A DNA stretch of 64,000 bases from Rutidosis leptorrhynchoides (lineage: Eukaryota > Streptophyta > Magnoliopsida > Asterales > Asteraceae): positions 317,612,001-317,676,000 of the forward strand of contig NC_092335.1 of assembly GCF_046630445.1 (NCBI RefSeq), in the 5' to 3' direction. The translations under genes and the position numbers were made by a program. Numbering within the stretch: position 1 is the first letter of the stretch; every line of letters starts with the position of its first letter. The notes below the pieces were generated by a model. That model saw only the letters and a list, made by a program, of their open reading frames with translations, was not told the origin of the DNA and searched no databases. Positions 47,309 through 58,974 of this stretch are shown here, in pieces.

Positions 47309-49370
47309 TTTACTTATTATTTTTTTTTTATTTTGTAATTTGTAATTATTGATACGTTTAATACTTTTGTTAATATTGTAATCATTTTTATAATTATCTA
47401 ACTTTTATTCTTAGATTTTAATAATTTTTGAACGTGGGGTAATATACCAAACTTCAAAAATATGTATATATGTTTGCAGTTTATCTTATGTACACAACAG
47501 GGTAAAACAACGCATTTTCAAAGACTGGCATTAAGTTCAGCAAAAGCAACTAATTTTGACGACAAGATGCAAAATATATGTGAAATAACAACAAGACGGA
47601 ATGAACAAATGATGTGCACCATTTATCATTCAGCAAACAAACGCCAATATATTTGGAAACTTTGGTAAAAATTTAATCATTTTCACACAAATCACCCTCA
47701 ATAATTTAAATTGTTACTGATTTCTTGCAAATGAGGGCATTGCAAGATCTTAAGTGTGGGAAGGGGTTAAATTCTTTCGGATTTTAACATTTTTTACTTT
47801 ATACACTTGGTTACCATTAAAAATACTAGTAAAGCAGTAGTTGTATTAGAATCTAGTGCTCTCTGATAAAAAAGAACAGCCCTAGTCTTATATACTGACT
47901 ACCCAATTCTAGTAAAATTTTTCAAAATTTTCAATTAAATGAATTCAAAATCATGTTTATACATATTTATGAACGATAAAACTAGGTTTTAACACCGAAA
48001 TTATTGTTACCTCGGAAAGGACATAAATTGAGAAACAAACTAAAATGTTAAAATTCATTTAAAATGGAATAGAGGACGATAAAAAGGAAAATAAAAGCCA
48101 AGTGTGGGAAAATTTACCAAGTTATCTTAAACATATGTCACATATATCTGTAACAAATAACTGAAAATACTTTTGCTTTGGACTAAACTAAACTGTTTTA
48201 CCCGATGAAAGAAAAGAAGAGATGGATCTACACGATGAATCAATTCCATCATTAAAAGGAAGTAAAGTCTTCCGAAAAAGACACGCGCTTCTTGATTTAG
48301 GTCATGAAGTTGTCGTTCAGACCAGCTGTAGGTTGACGAAAAATCTAGAAAAGTCATCACTAAAATCAGCAGGAAATCCATGGACCTCAGCATTAAACAG
48401 GGTCGCCAAGTGGTCAGATTTATCCTAACCATGAGAAGGATTTATCTCGTACAATGGGGGGGCAACATGCAAATTAGCTGGATAAGACTAATGAATCAGA
48501 TCCCCAGAAAGGATAATCTCCTTAAAGATTAAAAATCAGCTTTTAAGACTGATATTACTCAATCCTAGAGATTGACCTTAAAGATTGAGAATTACAAACT
48601 CATGGAATTCGATGATATCTAAACTCGAGCTTAAACGAGAAAATATTTTGATCAAAATTATAAACCGATTTTTTTTCTGAAAACCCTATTTTCAATGCGT
48701 TCATTACCATTGAATGTAAAATCCTAGGAATTCACCTGGAATTCATTAGGTCACCTGAACTAAATCGGGTGTCAACCGTAAGAACGGTGGTTGCATAGCA
48801 TGGTCAAAGACAGGACCTTGTGTCAAACCGACAAATTATAAGGGTGAGCTTTACTATTGCTCCTACCAAGGATAGTAATTGCGTCCGACACGTTATAGAC
48901 CATAATCAAAAGCATGTCACGGGACATTGCTTTAACAGTTGCTTGTTCAACGCTTTCCTTTCAACCGGACGGTAGTTTACCGAAAGGTAATATACGGGAC
49001 AAGTAAACTGGACGTGTTGCTTTCCAAATACAAGGTTAGCAAGTGGGTGACACAAAACCGCAAGTTTTGAGCTAAAATTTTCAAATCTGAAACCCACCAA
49101 ACCCACAAAAATATTTTGCAAACACCGGTAAAGGGTTATTCCGGAAAACTTATCTAGGGTAAAAACTAGATTTCAAAAAAATCAAATGTTTTCATAAAGA
49201 TCCAATTTCCTTAATGGATCTAAATTTTTATAGTCATGTGGGACTGTAAACCATATCGTTACTACCATTGTTTATACCGCCGTATAGAATTCACTGATGT
49301 ACAAAGTGTGAAGAATAAAGAAGTGATTCTAGTATTTCAAGACAATATTGCTTGAGGACAAGCAACGCTC
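47309..49370 (+). other. Long 3' noncoding region of the Athila-like element
   Basis: About 2.06 kb. Short frames at 47462-47668 and 48222-48428 have no recognisable domain and are not called. It holds two internal AAGTGTGGG copies (47752-47760 and 48100-48108) besides the one at the polypurine tract, and a fifth GAACCGAAATT-like copy near 47981. Confidence 0.6.
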
Positions 49371-49385
49371 AAGTGTGGGAATATT
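49371..49385 (+). promoter_or_regulatory. Polypurine tract of the Athila-like element
   Basis: AAGTGTGGGAATATT directly precedes the TG of the 3' LTR. Confidence 0.75.
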
Positions 49386-51382
49386 TGATAATGCTAAAAA
49401 CGAACATATATTTCATAGCATTATTCCTCAAGAAAGACAAGCTTTTAGTTGCAATTGTTCTATTTACAAGTGATATTCGTTTAAATAATAAAAGGTGAAG
49501 ACAAAAGACAGATTCGACGAATTGAAGACGCAAACGACCAAAAAGCTCAAAAGTACAAAAGACAATCAAAAAGGTTCCAATTATTGATAAGAAACGTCTC
49601 GAAATTACAAGAGTACAAGATTCAAAACGCAAAGTACAAAATATAAAATTGTACGCAAGGACGTTCGAAAATCCGGAACCGGGACCAGAGTCAACTCTTA
49701 ACGCTCGACGCAACGGACTAAAAATTACAAGTTAACTATGTATATAAATATAATATAATATATAATTAATTATATTAATTATATATATATATTATATTTA
49801 TATATAAAAAACCGTCGGCAGAGAAAACTCCAAGGACTGAGCTGTAAATACATTCTCCGCGACTCGCGGAGTTTGAAGAGGCTTTTGCCGCGAGTCGCGG
49901 AGCCCCAAATTTCAACTCTGGCTATAAAGCAAACCGAATTCTGATCATTTTTCATATTCTATTTTCTCTCTTCTCTATCTATACGATATATATATATATA
50001 TATAATTTATATTTTAATTTTAATTTTAATTTTAATTATAATTCTAATAATAAGGGTATGTTAGCGAATGTTGTAAGGGTGTAAGTCAAAATTCTGTCCG
50101 TGTAACGCTACGCTATTTTTAATCATTGTAAGTTATGTTCAACCTTTTTACATTAATGTCTCGTAGCTAAGTTATTATTATGCTTATTTAAAACGAAGTA
50201 ATCATGATTTGGGCTAATTACTAAAATTGGGTAATTGGGCTTTGTACCATAATTGGGGTTTGGACAAAAGAACGACACTTGTGGAAATTAGACTATGGGC
50301 TATTAATGGGCTTTATATTTGTTTAACTAAATGAAAGTTTGTTAATGTTAATATAAAGATTTACAATTGGGCGTCCCTATAAATTACCATATACACTCGA
50401 TCGGACACGATGGGCGGGGTATTTATATGTACGAATAATCGTTCATTTAACCGGACACGGGAATGGATTAATAGCCACTAGAATAATTAAAACAGGGGTG
50501 AAATTACATTCAAGGGTAATTGGTGTAATTGTTAACAAAGTAGTAAAACCTTGGTTTACACGCAGTCGATAACCTGGTGTATTCATTAAACAAAGTATTA
50601 AAACCTTGTTACAATTCGAATCCCCAATTAGTTGGAATATTTAACTTCGGGTATAAGAATAATTTGATGAGGACACTCGCACTTTATATTTATGACTGAT
50701 GGACTGTTATGGACAAAAACCAGACGGACATATTAAATAATCCAGGACAAAGGACAATTAACCCATGGGCATAAAACTAAAATCAACACGTCAAACATCA
50801 TGATTACGGAAGTTTAAATAAGCATAATTCTTTTATTTCATATTTAATTTCCTTTATTTTATATTTAATTGCACTTCTAATTATCGCACTTTTATTTATT
50901 GTTATTTAATCGCACTTTTAATTATCGTACTTTTTAATTATCGCAAGTTTATTTTATCGCACTTTTATTATTCGCAATTTCATTATCGTTATTTATTTTA
51001 CGCTTTAATTTAAGTCTTGTATTTATTTTATATTTTACATTAGGTTTTAACTGCGACTAAAGTCTTAAAATCGACAAACCGGTCATTAAACGGTAAAAAC
51101 CCCCCTTTATAATAATAATATTACTTATATATATATTTGTATTTTTATAAAAGTAAACTAATATAGCGTTGAGCTTTGTTTAAAGATTTCCCTGTGGAAC
51201 GAACCGGACTTACTAAAAACTACACTACTGTACGATTAGGTACACTGCCTATAAGTGTTGTAGCAAGGTTTAAGTATATCCATTCTATAAATAAATTAAT
51301 ATCTTGTGTAAAATTGTATCGTATTTAATAGTGTTTTCTGCTAAAATTAATAACTATTTTATATACACCTCGTACGACATCA
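49386..51382 (+). repeat. 3' LTR of the Athila-like element
   Basis: 1,997 bp, nearly identical to the 5' LTR. It contains an additional short segment near 49618-49640 between two AGTACAA words and a longer TA run near 49990. Its two GCGACTCGC-type palindromes are at 49855-49871 and about 49888-49900. Confidence 0.93.
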
Positions 51383-51653
51383 GACGTGTTCCTCCTTTTT
51401 TTTTGTCATCTAGACGTGTTCCTGGAACACGTCTAATTGATTAAATTAACACGTCTAATTGTAAATTAACACGTCTAATTGATTAAATTAGGCGTGTTCC
51501 TGATATCAATTTAGACGTGTTCCCGGTAAATTTTAATCCTGGTTAAAATCTCAAATATTTCAAATAATACCCGCAAAATACCAAATATTTCACTTAATAC
51601 CCTTTAAATACCAAATGCACCAAATATACCAAATTAAATTTACTACAAAACCA

Positions 51654-51657
<4 letters not shown>

Positions 51658-51697
<40 letters not shown>
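51658..51697. repeat. (TA)n microsatellite in CACTA copy B
   Basis: The counterpart of 12033-12126, less than half as long. Confidence 0.95.
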
Positions 51698-51700
<3 letters not shown>

Positions 51701-51762
51701 AAGTATTTACAAAAAGTCATAAAGGAAATTTACAATGGAAGAAACTCTAAATTAAAAAAACA

Positions 51763-51855
51763 CTAATATAAGGTAGTTATAGCTGGTTCTTTGAGTACCC
51801 ATCCAACATGCCATCCCTCTACCATCATTAGCAGGAAATGACTGTGAGATTCAAT
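51763..51855 (-). pseudogene. Captured terminal exon in CACTA copy B
   Basis: The same 93-nt minus-strand block as 12193-12285, with the same acceptor and stop and one amino-acid change. Open in both copies. Confidence 0.45.
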
Positions 51856-52948
51856 CTACAGAAACCAACACAATATGCTTCACCTTTTTGTCGAGATCGA
51901 TAGCTTTGCTACAATTAACATATGCGATTATATAGTTAAAATTATCAATTTAACCTAACGGCTAACGCATCCAAATATATGAAAAAAGGTTAATGATAAA
52001 AAAAGGAACTATTGTCATCACGTAAACGAAAATAAGAAATATGCACCTTCAGTATCGTTGCACATAGGACCCGAAGATCAGATCGTTGAACAAATTATTG
52101 AGATGAGAAGCCAGGACTGTTAATGTAGTGCCTGCAATTAAATGAATAATTAAAATCCGGCAAAAAATTTAATGAAATGATAGCTAAGTTAACCTGCCCA
52201 ATTTGAAATAGTTGGTTAAATAAACAACTTTAACAACTAATTATTATGAACTTTAAGTATAATCAGTATGTAAGATGATAGTTATGCGTTACAATTGATA
52301 AAACATGAAGGTAATAAGGCTATTAAGATAGAACAGTCTAAAAAATACTCAATAACAGTAATTTACGTTTTTCTTGTTTGAGAACTACAACAACATTTTC
52401 ATCCATTCCGCTACATAGCTGCTTTATTTAAAAAAAAAAAAAACTACAGTGTAAGATAAGATCACAGATAGCATAAAGTTACAATTTTGTATGATACATG
52501 TGAAATAAAAGGCGAAGCAAAATGATTCATACTTATAGAAGAAACATGTTTTGGCCCATTAGTGCATCGTTAAGCTACTAATCTAATTGCTCATAAATCC
52601 AATAGAATTTATAGCATTTATAAACAACATATCAGTGGCTGGCATTATCCTTACCTCAAATTCAATCCAAAAAAAAATTAACTACAGTATTTGCCTTCTA
52701 AACAAAAATAAATTGAATTAAATAAATGATGTCACATATATTGAAGGTCAACAGTTTACCAGATTTCATCTAATTCATTGATCTCTTATCATGCTCGTAT
52801 AGTTCTATCTCAACGATCCGTGTCTGAGCTATCTTGTATCCGTATGCAGACATAACCTACAAGCAAGATCAACCAAATATATCTCATGCCGACACTAAAC
52901 ATATCAAAAACATCACACCTATTAATTGGAGAACATATATAAATATAA

Positions 52949-53033
52949 CTTTTCAAGTTCTTCCTCAACAACCTCAACACTTTCATTCTTTCGCTCAAAT
53001 TCATCATCTAAGTTAAGCTCAAGGATGTATGCC
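52949..53033 (-). pseudogene. Captured acidic exon in CACTA copy B
   Basis: An 85-nt minus-strand block preceded by a T-rich acceptor ending TTACAAG. It encodes 28 residues with many Glu/Asp (LELNLDDEFER, then VVEEELEK), which suggests a coiled coil. The donor after it is mutated here but intact in copy A (13384). The source gene is not recognised. Confidence 0.42.
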
Positions 53034-54380
53034 CTTGTAACAAAAAATTGACAACATAGAATACTATAACAATAACAACAGTATAATTATACAAATACAA
53101 GTCATCTTTAACTTGATAAAACATTATGAGAACCAAAGTGGTTAGACTAATTAGTACGTCATGTTACAGAATTATGGTATAATATATATGACTGGACCAA
53201 AAAGAAATATTGAAATAACATATTGAAATCATATGGCAGCAACATCATCAAATAGAGTGTAAAACCAAAACTTGAAATCAATCAGAAACGGCAAGAAAGG
53301 ATCGGACACGCACACATCGAGACTTTCATCGACGAACGATCAGCTGCCGTTGCCATCACAAAGGCCGTCTCAACATTTCCATTAACATCGCTATTATCAA
53401 ACTTCTTCTAGTTAGCATTCAACGATTCCTTGTCTTTTCCGATGCTGGAATCGCATGGGTTTGTATTAGTTAGTTGTAACAGAATAATCAGATCAATCAA
53501 AACCCAACACTTAAGGCAATAATCAACACATAACCCCCAAACTCCCCAATTAATAACAAACCATTTACTCTTAACATGAAGCACATACGGATTAGATAGC
53601 TATGGTTTACAACTTTTGATGAGTATGTTGTAATAGATTACTATATAAAATATATACATTCTATCAGAACAATAAATCGTAGCAGCAAAAACATAATTCA
53701 GATTTACATTCAACTTTAAAAGATCAAAAATTTGGAGCAAATTCTTAAGAGAAAATTCGCAATAAACAGTCATATATACATACACATATCGATAGTTACC
53801 TGAATGAAGAGTGAAAACAAATTGTAGGTTTAAACCTCAAACAAAGATCATCAAACAACCTTAAATCACCACCGATTTGACAATTTGACGATTTGGCGAT
53901 TTGGTGATTTACTGATTCACCAATTTGAACGACCCCTTTTTTCCATTAGTAATGACAACAAGGAATCGCGATGAAGATGTTAACAATGAAGAAAAAGAAG
54001 TTTTTCACAGAGATAATGAGGGATGTGTGATGTTGGGAACCCTAATTTGTGTTAATAAAAGAAGCCGACCCCCTTTTTCTCTAGCGTAATTTTTTTTCCC
54101 TTATATATTACGAGTATTTAATATTTTTAGTAAAAGGGTGACAATATGGATATGATTTTCCAGAAATTTTGTTGTAATTAGACATGTGGCATATTATATT
54201 ATATAGAGTATCAATTAGAAAACACAAAAAGCCAAAAATTGAGAACTATTCATTTGAAACTTTTTTGCAATTTTGTCACTTTTTCCCCGTTTTTTACATT
54301 ATGTTAAATTTCACCCTCTTTTGACTAACTTTTTTACTTTGATCAACCCTCTAATTTATAAGATGTATATGAAACAAACT
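53034..54380. other. CACTA interior with probable 5' part of the captured gene
   Basis: The minus strand around 53230-53460 has exon-like composition (a partly open frame with NVETAFVMATAAD) but also stops. 53860-53925 is a run of GATTTG-type repeats. 53940-54060 resembles a gene leader. No intact frame is present. Confidence 0.35.
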
Positions 54381-54389
54381 ATAAATTTA

Positions 54390-54490
54390 TCAAAGTGAAT
54401 TTGTAAATCAGTTGGTAAGGAGGTTTGTTGAAATCTAAAGGGGCGCATGTTCAAACCTTGGCTTTGCGTTTTTTTTTCTTTTCTTTTCAG
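54390..54490 (+). mobile_element. Short tRNA-related segment, SINE-like
   Basis: TCAGTTGGTAAGGAGG (A-box-like) and GTTCAAACCTTGG (B-box-like) lie about 45 nt apart and are followed by T-runs that could end polymerase III transcription. A cloverleaf is not evident, so it is more likely a SINE head than a tRNA gene. Confidence 0.4.
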
Positions 54491-54942
54491 GCTACCGATT
54501 TTGGACCCAGCGGAGCGGGCCGACCCGAATACTTGTTTTGTTAATTAGAAGTGTTGGTGTGTTTTAGTTAGACGTGTTGATTTATTTGTTACTTATACTG
54601 AGTTATTTAGACGTGTCAACACGTCTAAATAATACGGAGTAACATATATATTTAGACGTGTTCCACTTACTTAAAGTGTCAACACGTTTAAATAAGAACT
54701 TCTTTAGACGTGTTCCTCAAATTTGTCCGTTAACATGTCTAAATGTATCATTAATTAGACGTGTTCTGCTATCTTTTGTCAATTTGACGTATCAACACGT
54801 CTATATAATGATATATTTAGACGTGTTCCGCCTTTTTTTCATTTTTTTATATCATTTGGACGTGTTCTTTTGTTTATTTAGACGTGTTAATTTATTAACA
54901 CGTCTAAATAAGAGGGTCTAATTGACGTTAAATGTAGTAGTG

Positions 54943-55089
54943 TTGGTACGGTTTCATGTATGTATGTATGTATGTATGTATGTATGTATGTATGTATGTA
55001 TGTAGTTTTGGATGCTTAGAAGTGTGTTTGTTTGTTCGCATGTGGTAATATATTTTTATTGTTCTTTTAGCGTGGCTTTCTTGATCCTT

Positions 55090-55091
<2 letters not shown>
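54943..55091 (+). repeat. Resumed LINE tail with (ATGT)n
   Basis: After the CACTA target duplication the ATGT-rich sequence continues: (ATGT)n at 54956-55003, then T/G-rich sequence. The CACTA therefore landed within the LINE 3' repeat tail. Confidence 0.7.

Positions 55092-55170
<79 letters not shown>
55092..55170. repeat. (TA)n microsatellite
   Basis: A TA run followed by a T-run. The Ile-Tyr frames are artefacts. Confidence 0.97.
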
Positions 55171-55185
<15 letters not shown>

Positions 55186-55382
55186 CTTTTGCCGGAGGTC
55201 CGTTTGGAAGCAATCTCTTTACCCGTCGAACAGAGGGAGAGACGACATTCTCTACTCTTGGAGTGTTTCACTCGGGGTGGAGAAATGACTTCTCTTTATT
55301 CAAGGATAGAGGAAGGATTGTCTACGTCTCACCTCCCCCATACCTCACACATGTGGGATTGAGTTTTGTTGTTGTTGTTGTA
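55171..55382 (+). mobile_element. SINE with (TTG)n tail, plus strand
   Basis: Same family as 3347-3530: GGTCCGTTTGGAAGCAATCTC near the head, CACATGTGGGATT before the end, and (TTG)n at 55367-55380. A 116-codon frame across it is not considered coding. Confidence 0.78.
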
Positions 55383-56043
55383 TCGTATTTTTCGAGCGTA
55401 TGTTGAGGTTTTAGATATTAGGGTTTAGATATTAGGGTTTATATGATTTAGATAATAGGGTTTAGAAATTTAGGGTTTAGATTTAGGGTTTAGATTTAGG
55501 ATTTAGATTGAGTTTTTAACACGAACGGTTTAGAGTTTAGGGTTTAGGGTTTGGTGTTTTGAGTTTATGGAATAAACCCTAAACCCTAAACCCTAAACTC
55601 TAAGGGAGTGTTTGGATTTGCGTTATCAAAATTGATTATGAGTTTTGGATAATCATAATTAAATAATCAGTTGTTGTAAAACGTAATTTTGATAAATAGT
55701 GTTTGAATTTAATTATGATGATTGATATCGCAACAATCAAATCATTATTTGTTGAGTGTTTGGAAAAACTGGATTATTTTATTATCAAATGTGTAGAATT
55801 ACCAAAAAGTACCCCGCTTTGAAATAAATAAATTATATCATATAAACATGGTCGTATAGACGGTATAGTTCATGAACACACATTTATAAATGAAAAGTAA
55901 TCGGTGGAATACATGAATCTTTTTATGAATCTTTTAACAAAAGTGTAATGAATGTACAGTATTTGTAAGTATTAACATCACTCACAACTTAAGAAAGAGT
56001 AAAAAAATGCACAGTATTATAGCAACACCAACAAATAATAAAC

Positions 56044-56281
56044 TGTTATAAAATATCTAGATTGTGTTATAAAATATCTAGATTGGATGTTAATTTTATT
56101 ATTATTATATTTCTTGCATAGTAATATTTTATACTATAAATAGACATGTATGGTAACCATTTAAGGTGCACCATTTCTCTTGAAATATCAATATCAATAT
56201 TTCTTCTCTCCTTCTTCTCTCTTTTTCTCTCTTTGTTCTTATAACCATTAAAGGTAGTTATAAGCCTACTGAATTATAACA
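56044..56281 (+). repeat. 5' LTR of the copia element
   Basis: TG...CA, 238 bp. The opening TGTTATAAAATATCTAGATT word is itself repeated in tandem at the start. Confidence 0.93.
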
Positions 56282-56296
56282 CGTTATCAGCACGAA
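56282..56296 (+). promoter_or_regulatory. Copia primer-binding site
   Basis: CGTTATCAGCACGAA, the usual primer site of plant copia elements, adjoins the LTR. Confidence 0.8.
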
Positions 56297-56391
56297 AAGC
56301 TTAGTGTAATTAAAAGATATCTCAAACGATCACTAATCAAGGTATGAAATTATTAATAATTTTCAGACTCGAATATATCAAATTTTGGACT

Positions 56392-56590
56392 ACTAACATT
56401 TATATTTATGTTATTTAAGTTATATATGGTCGGTTATACCACCTGAATTATATTTCTGTAATCTAACTTTTACTAACTTCACTAACATTTATATTTATGT
56501 TATTTAAGTTATATATGGTCGGTTATACCACCTGAATTATATTTTCTGTAATCTAACTCTTATTAACTTCACTAACATTTATATTTATGT
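56392..56590. repeat. Tandem repeat, unit about 90 bp
   Basis: Two full copies and part of a third, each starting ACTAACATTTATATTTATG (56392, 56481, 56571). Confidence 0.9.
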
Positions 56591-56772
56591 TAATAAGACC
56601 TCATGATTGTACGCAACACGTCATTTGACAACACGGTACCATGGGTCGAGATTAATTCCGATCAATACGAATACGACGGGGTCTTTATATGTTATCTAAC
56701 ATTTATGATTACTTATGCAATTAATCATTATTTATTTCATGCATACTAATGTTTATTCTTAAATTTATAATT

Positions 56773-57000
56773 TTAAAAGTTAAAATAAAAAAAAATAGTT
56801 TGTATTTTTATTAAAAGTAAATCTTAAAAGTTAAAATACAAAAAGTAGTTTGTATTTTTATTAAAAGTAAATCTTAAAAGTTAAAATACAAAAAGTAGTT
56901 TGTATTTTTATTAAAAGTAAATCTTAAAAGTTAAAATAAGAAAAAGTAGTTTGTATTTTTATTAAAAGTATATCTTAAAAGTTAAAGTAAGAAAAAAAAG
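56773..57000. repeat. Tandem repeat, unit about 50 bp
   Basis: Four full copies and part of a fifth, each starting TTAAAAGTTAAAATA and containing GTAGTTTGTATTTTTATT. Confidence 0.92.
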
Positions 57001-58680
57001 GGGATGGTAAAATGGAATAGTTTTTTGTCAAAAATGAAGTATTGAAAATGAAGTGGTCTCCTTCTATAACTAAAAAAATATATATACTTTTATCAAATGA
57101 ATTTTTTTGTGGCCGACAATTTCAAACACGAGTCCGTGTTTAGTTTATCGAGAATATCTCTTGCTTTGGTGAAAGGTCACGATCACGATATCAGGTGTTG
57201 TGAAAGAATTAAAAAATTGGTCAAGTGGCCTTTTAAAAACTAGAAAAAAAATTTAAACAAAAAGTTTTTTTTATATATTTATAATTTACGGGTAACGTAA
57301 AAAAAATGAAGTTTTTTTAAAAAAAAAAAAAACAAAGAAAGTGTTTAAATGAGTTTTACAGAAAGGGGGAAAGCAAAGTAAAAAAAAAACTTTTTTCCAA
57401 ACAAAGGTAAATGAAAGTAGGACTTAATACAAGAAAAAAGTAAACATCTCCTAGACGTGATAAAATCTATCAATGATAAGTATTAGACTTGATGAGCTAA
57501 ATGTGACAAAAATGTTTCAACATGTCTTATGTTAATTTTCTAAAATAAGTTATTATTATTCCGAGTTTAACACATATACATATGTTAATTAAAAACAACC
57601 TTTTTGTTCTTATGTAGTGTTGGGTTGCAATTTTGGTTATATGCCATAATTCCATCCAGTAGAGTGACAATAGAAAACTTTTGATGATAATCAATAAAAA
57701 ACTTTTTTCCAAACTTGTCAAATGTTTTGTTAAAAACGTGACCGTTGAAAAAAGGAGGTTGAATAATAAAACTTAAAAAACAAATTATTTTTTTAAGAGT
57801 GTGCATCAAAATGGCCCGTTTAATAATGGGGAGTAAAAATATAGTCAAATTGTTTCAACGAACAAGGGTTCAATTGGATGTCTCTTAAAAAAAATCCGCG
57901 GGTACGGGTGATGGATCCAATGGATCCGCATCCACGACCCGCGGGTGCTATCCCTAATTGTGACAAGTACAAATCAACTAAAAGTCTAAAAAATAAATGC
58001 TCTTATAGGGACCAAATGTTTACAATAATTGCCTAAGCTAGATATGAAACAAATAGTTCATAAAAAAAAAAAAGTCGTTGTGCGTTTTCGGGATGATAGC
58101 CGAAATACACTTACAAAACTAGGTCAGCCGTCAATTCTTTATGGCCATATCAACGTAGATCAATAAAATCATTTATGGTTTTGATAAAAGATTAATTAAA
58201 AATTAATTGTTTTTTGGTCTTGGATTCTCGGTAACAAAAGCAAAGGTTGTTTTTGGTTGCCACAACAAACAAGACAGAGGTTGTTGACTTTTGTTGTTAA
58301 ACATGGCACAAGTGAACAATAACAATAGATTATTGTTTTTGAAAAGAATAATGATGCGTTAATTTTATTGTATAAAATAAAATTAAAGAAAATGGTTTTC
58401 ATTGATGACTATGAACAAACGCAAACAAAGTGTTTGTGGTATTTGGTGATTAAAAAAAAGTGCATCTAAAGCTTCTACTGAAAATAATATGCATCTAAAG
58501 CTTCTACTGAAAATTAATGTGCAAGGTACAACGTATAACTATATGGTCAAATTCATTTGAGCCTTCGGAGTCACAAGTATATGATGTATATATATATTAC
58601 TCAATTAACAAAATAGTAAATCTAAATTAATTCATATGAATAGTAAAACAAAATTAATTAATTTACTATTCACATAAAAA
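57001..58680. other. Copia interior without recognisable gag
   Basis: AT-rich sequence. Short frames at 57527-57848 and 58196-58402 have no recognisable domain. A GC-rich palindromic patch (ATCCGCGGGTACGGG, then ACCCGCGGG, about 57893-57945) may mark another small insertion. Confidence 0.4.
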
Positions 58681-58945
58681 AGCGCATATGATAAAAAGCG
58701 CATCGCATATGATAAGCGCATATGATAAAAAGCGAATATGATGAAAAGCACAACGCATATGATGAAAATCGCATATGATTAAAAGCGCATATGGTGAAAA
58801 ACACAGCGCATATGATTAAAAGCGTATATGGTGAAAAGGATATATGATAAAAAAAAACACATATGGTGATTTATAAAAAAAAAAAAAAAACACATATGGT
58901 GATTAATGGAAAGCACATATGGTGATTAATGAAAAGTATATTGTG
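58681..58945. repeat. Degenerate minisatellite of GCGCATATGATAAAA
   Basis: About 14 imperfect units built on GCATATGATAAAAA, grading into ACATATGGTGAT units. It sits just before the integrase remnant. Confidence 0.88.
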
Positions 58946-58974
58946 AAAAAGAATCACAAATGTTTCTTGAAAGA

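Larger units (their letters stand above)
34575..51382 (+). mobile_element. Athila-like Ty3/gypsy element with accessory ORFs
   Basis: A 16.8-kb element: LTRs 34575-36545 and 49386-51382, tRNA-Asp-type primer-binding site, gag-pol, a zinc-knuckle ORF, a spliced ORF-1-type gene, a long 3' noncoding region and a polypurine tract. It is flanked by a perfect target duplication GACGT (34570-34574 and 51383-51387), which copy A of the CACTA carries once. Length, primer type, protease DLGSS and extra 3' ORFs fit the Athila clade. The LTRs are nearly identical, so insertion is recent. Confidence 0.93.
34434..54942. mobile_element. CACTA element, TTAGACGTGTT family, copy B (split by Athila)
   Basis: Both ends are present: CACTACTACATTT at 34434 and the inverted TGTAGTAGTG ending at 54942. 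They are flanked by the 3-bp duplication TTG (34431-34433 and 54943-54945). Without the Athila insert (34575-51387) it is about 3.7 kb. About ten TTAGACGTGTT-type motifs in both orientations crowd each end. No transposase frame is visible, so it is non-autonomous. Outside its right end the LINE's ATGT-rich tail resumes. Confidence 0.9.

Noticed and set aside
47462-48432. Small ORFs in the Athila 3' region
   Set aside because: No domain, no context support and overlapping frames on both strands. They were treated as noncoding.
54390-54490. tRNA gene
   Set aside because: A- and B-box-like words are present, but I could not fold a cloverleaf or find an acceptor stem. It was kept only as a SINE-like segment.
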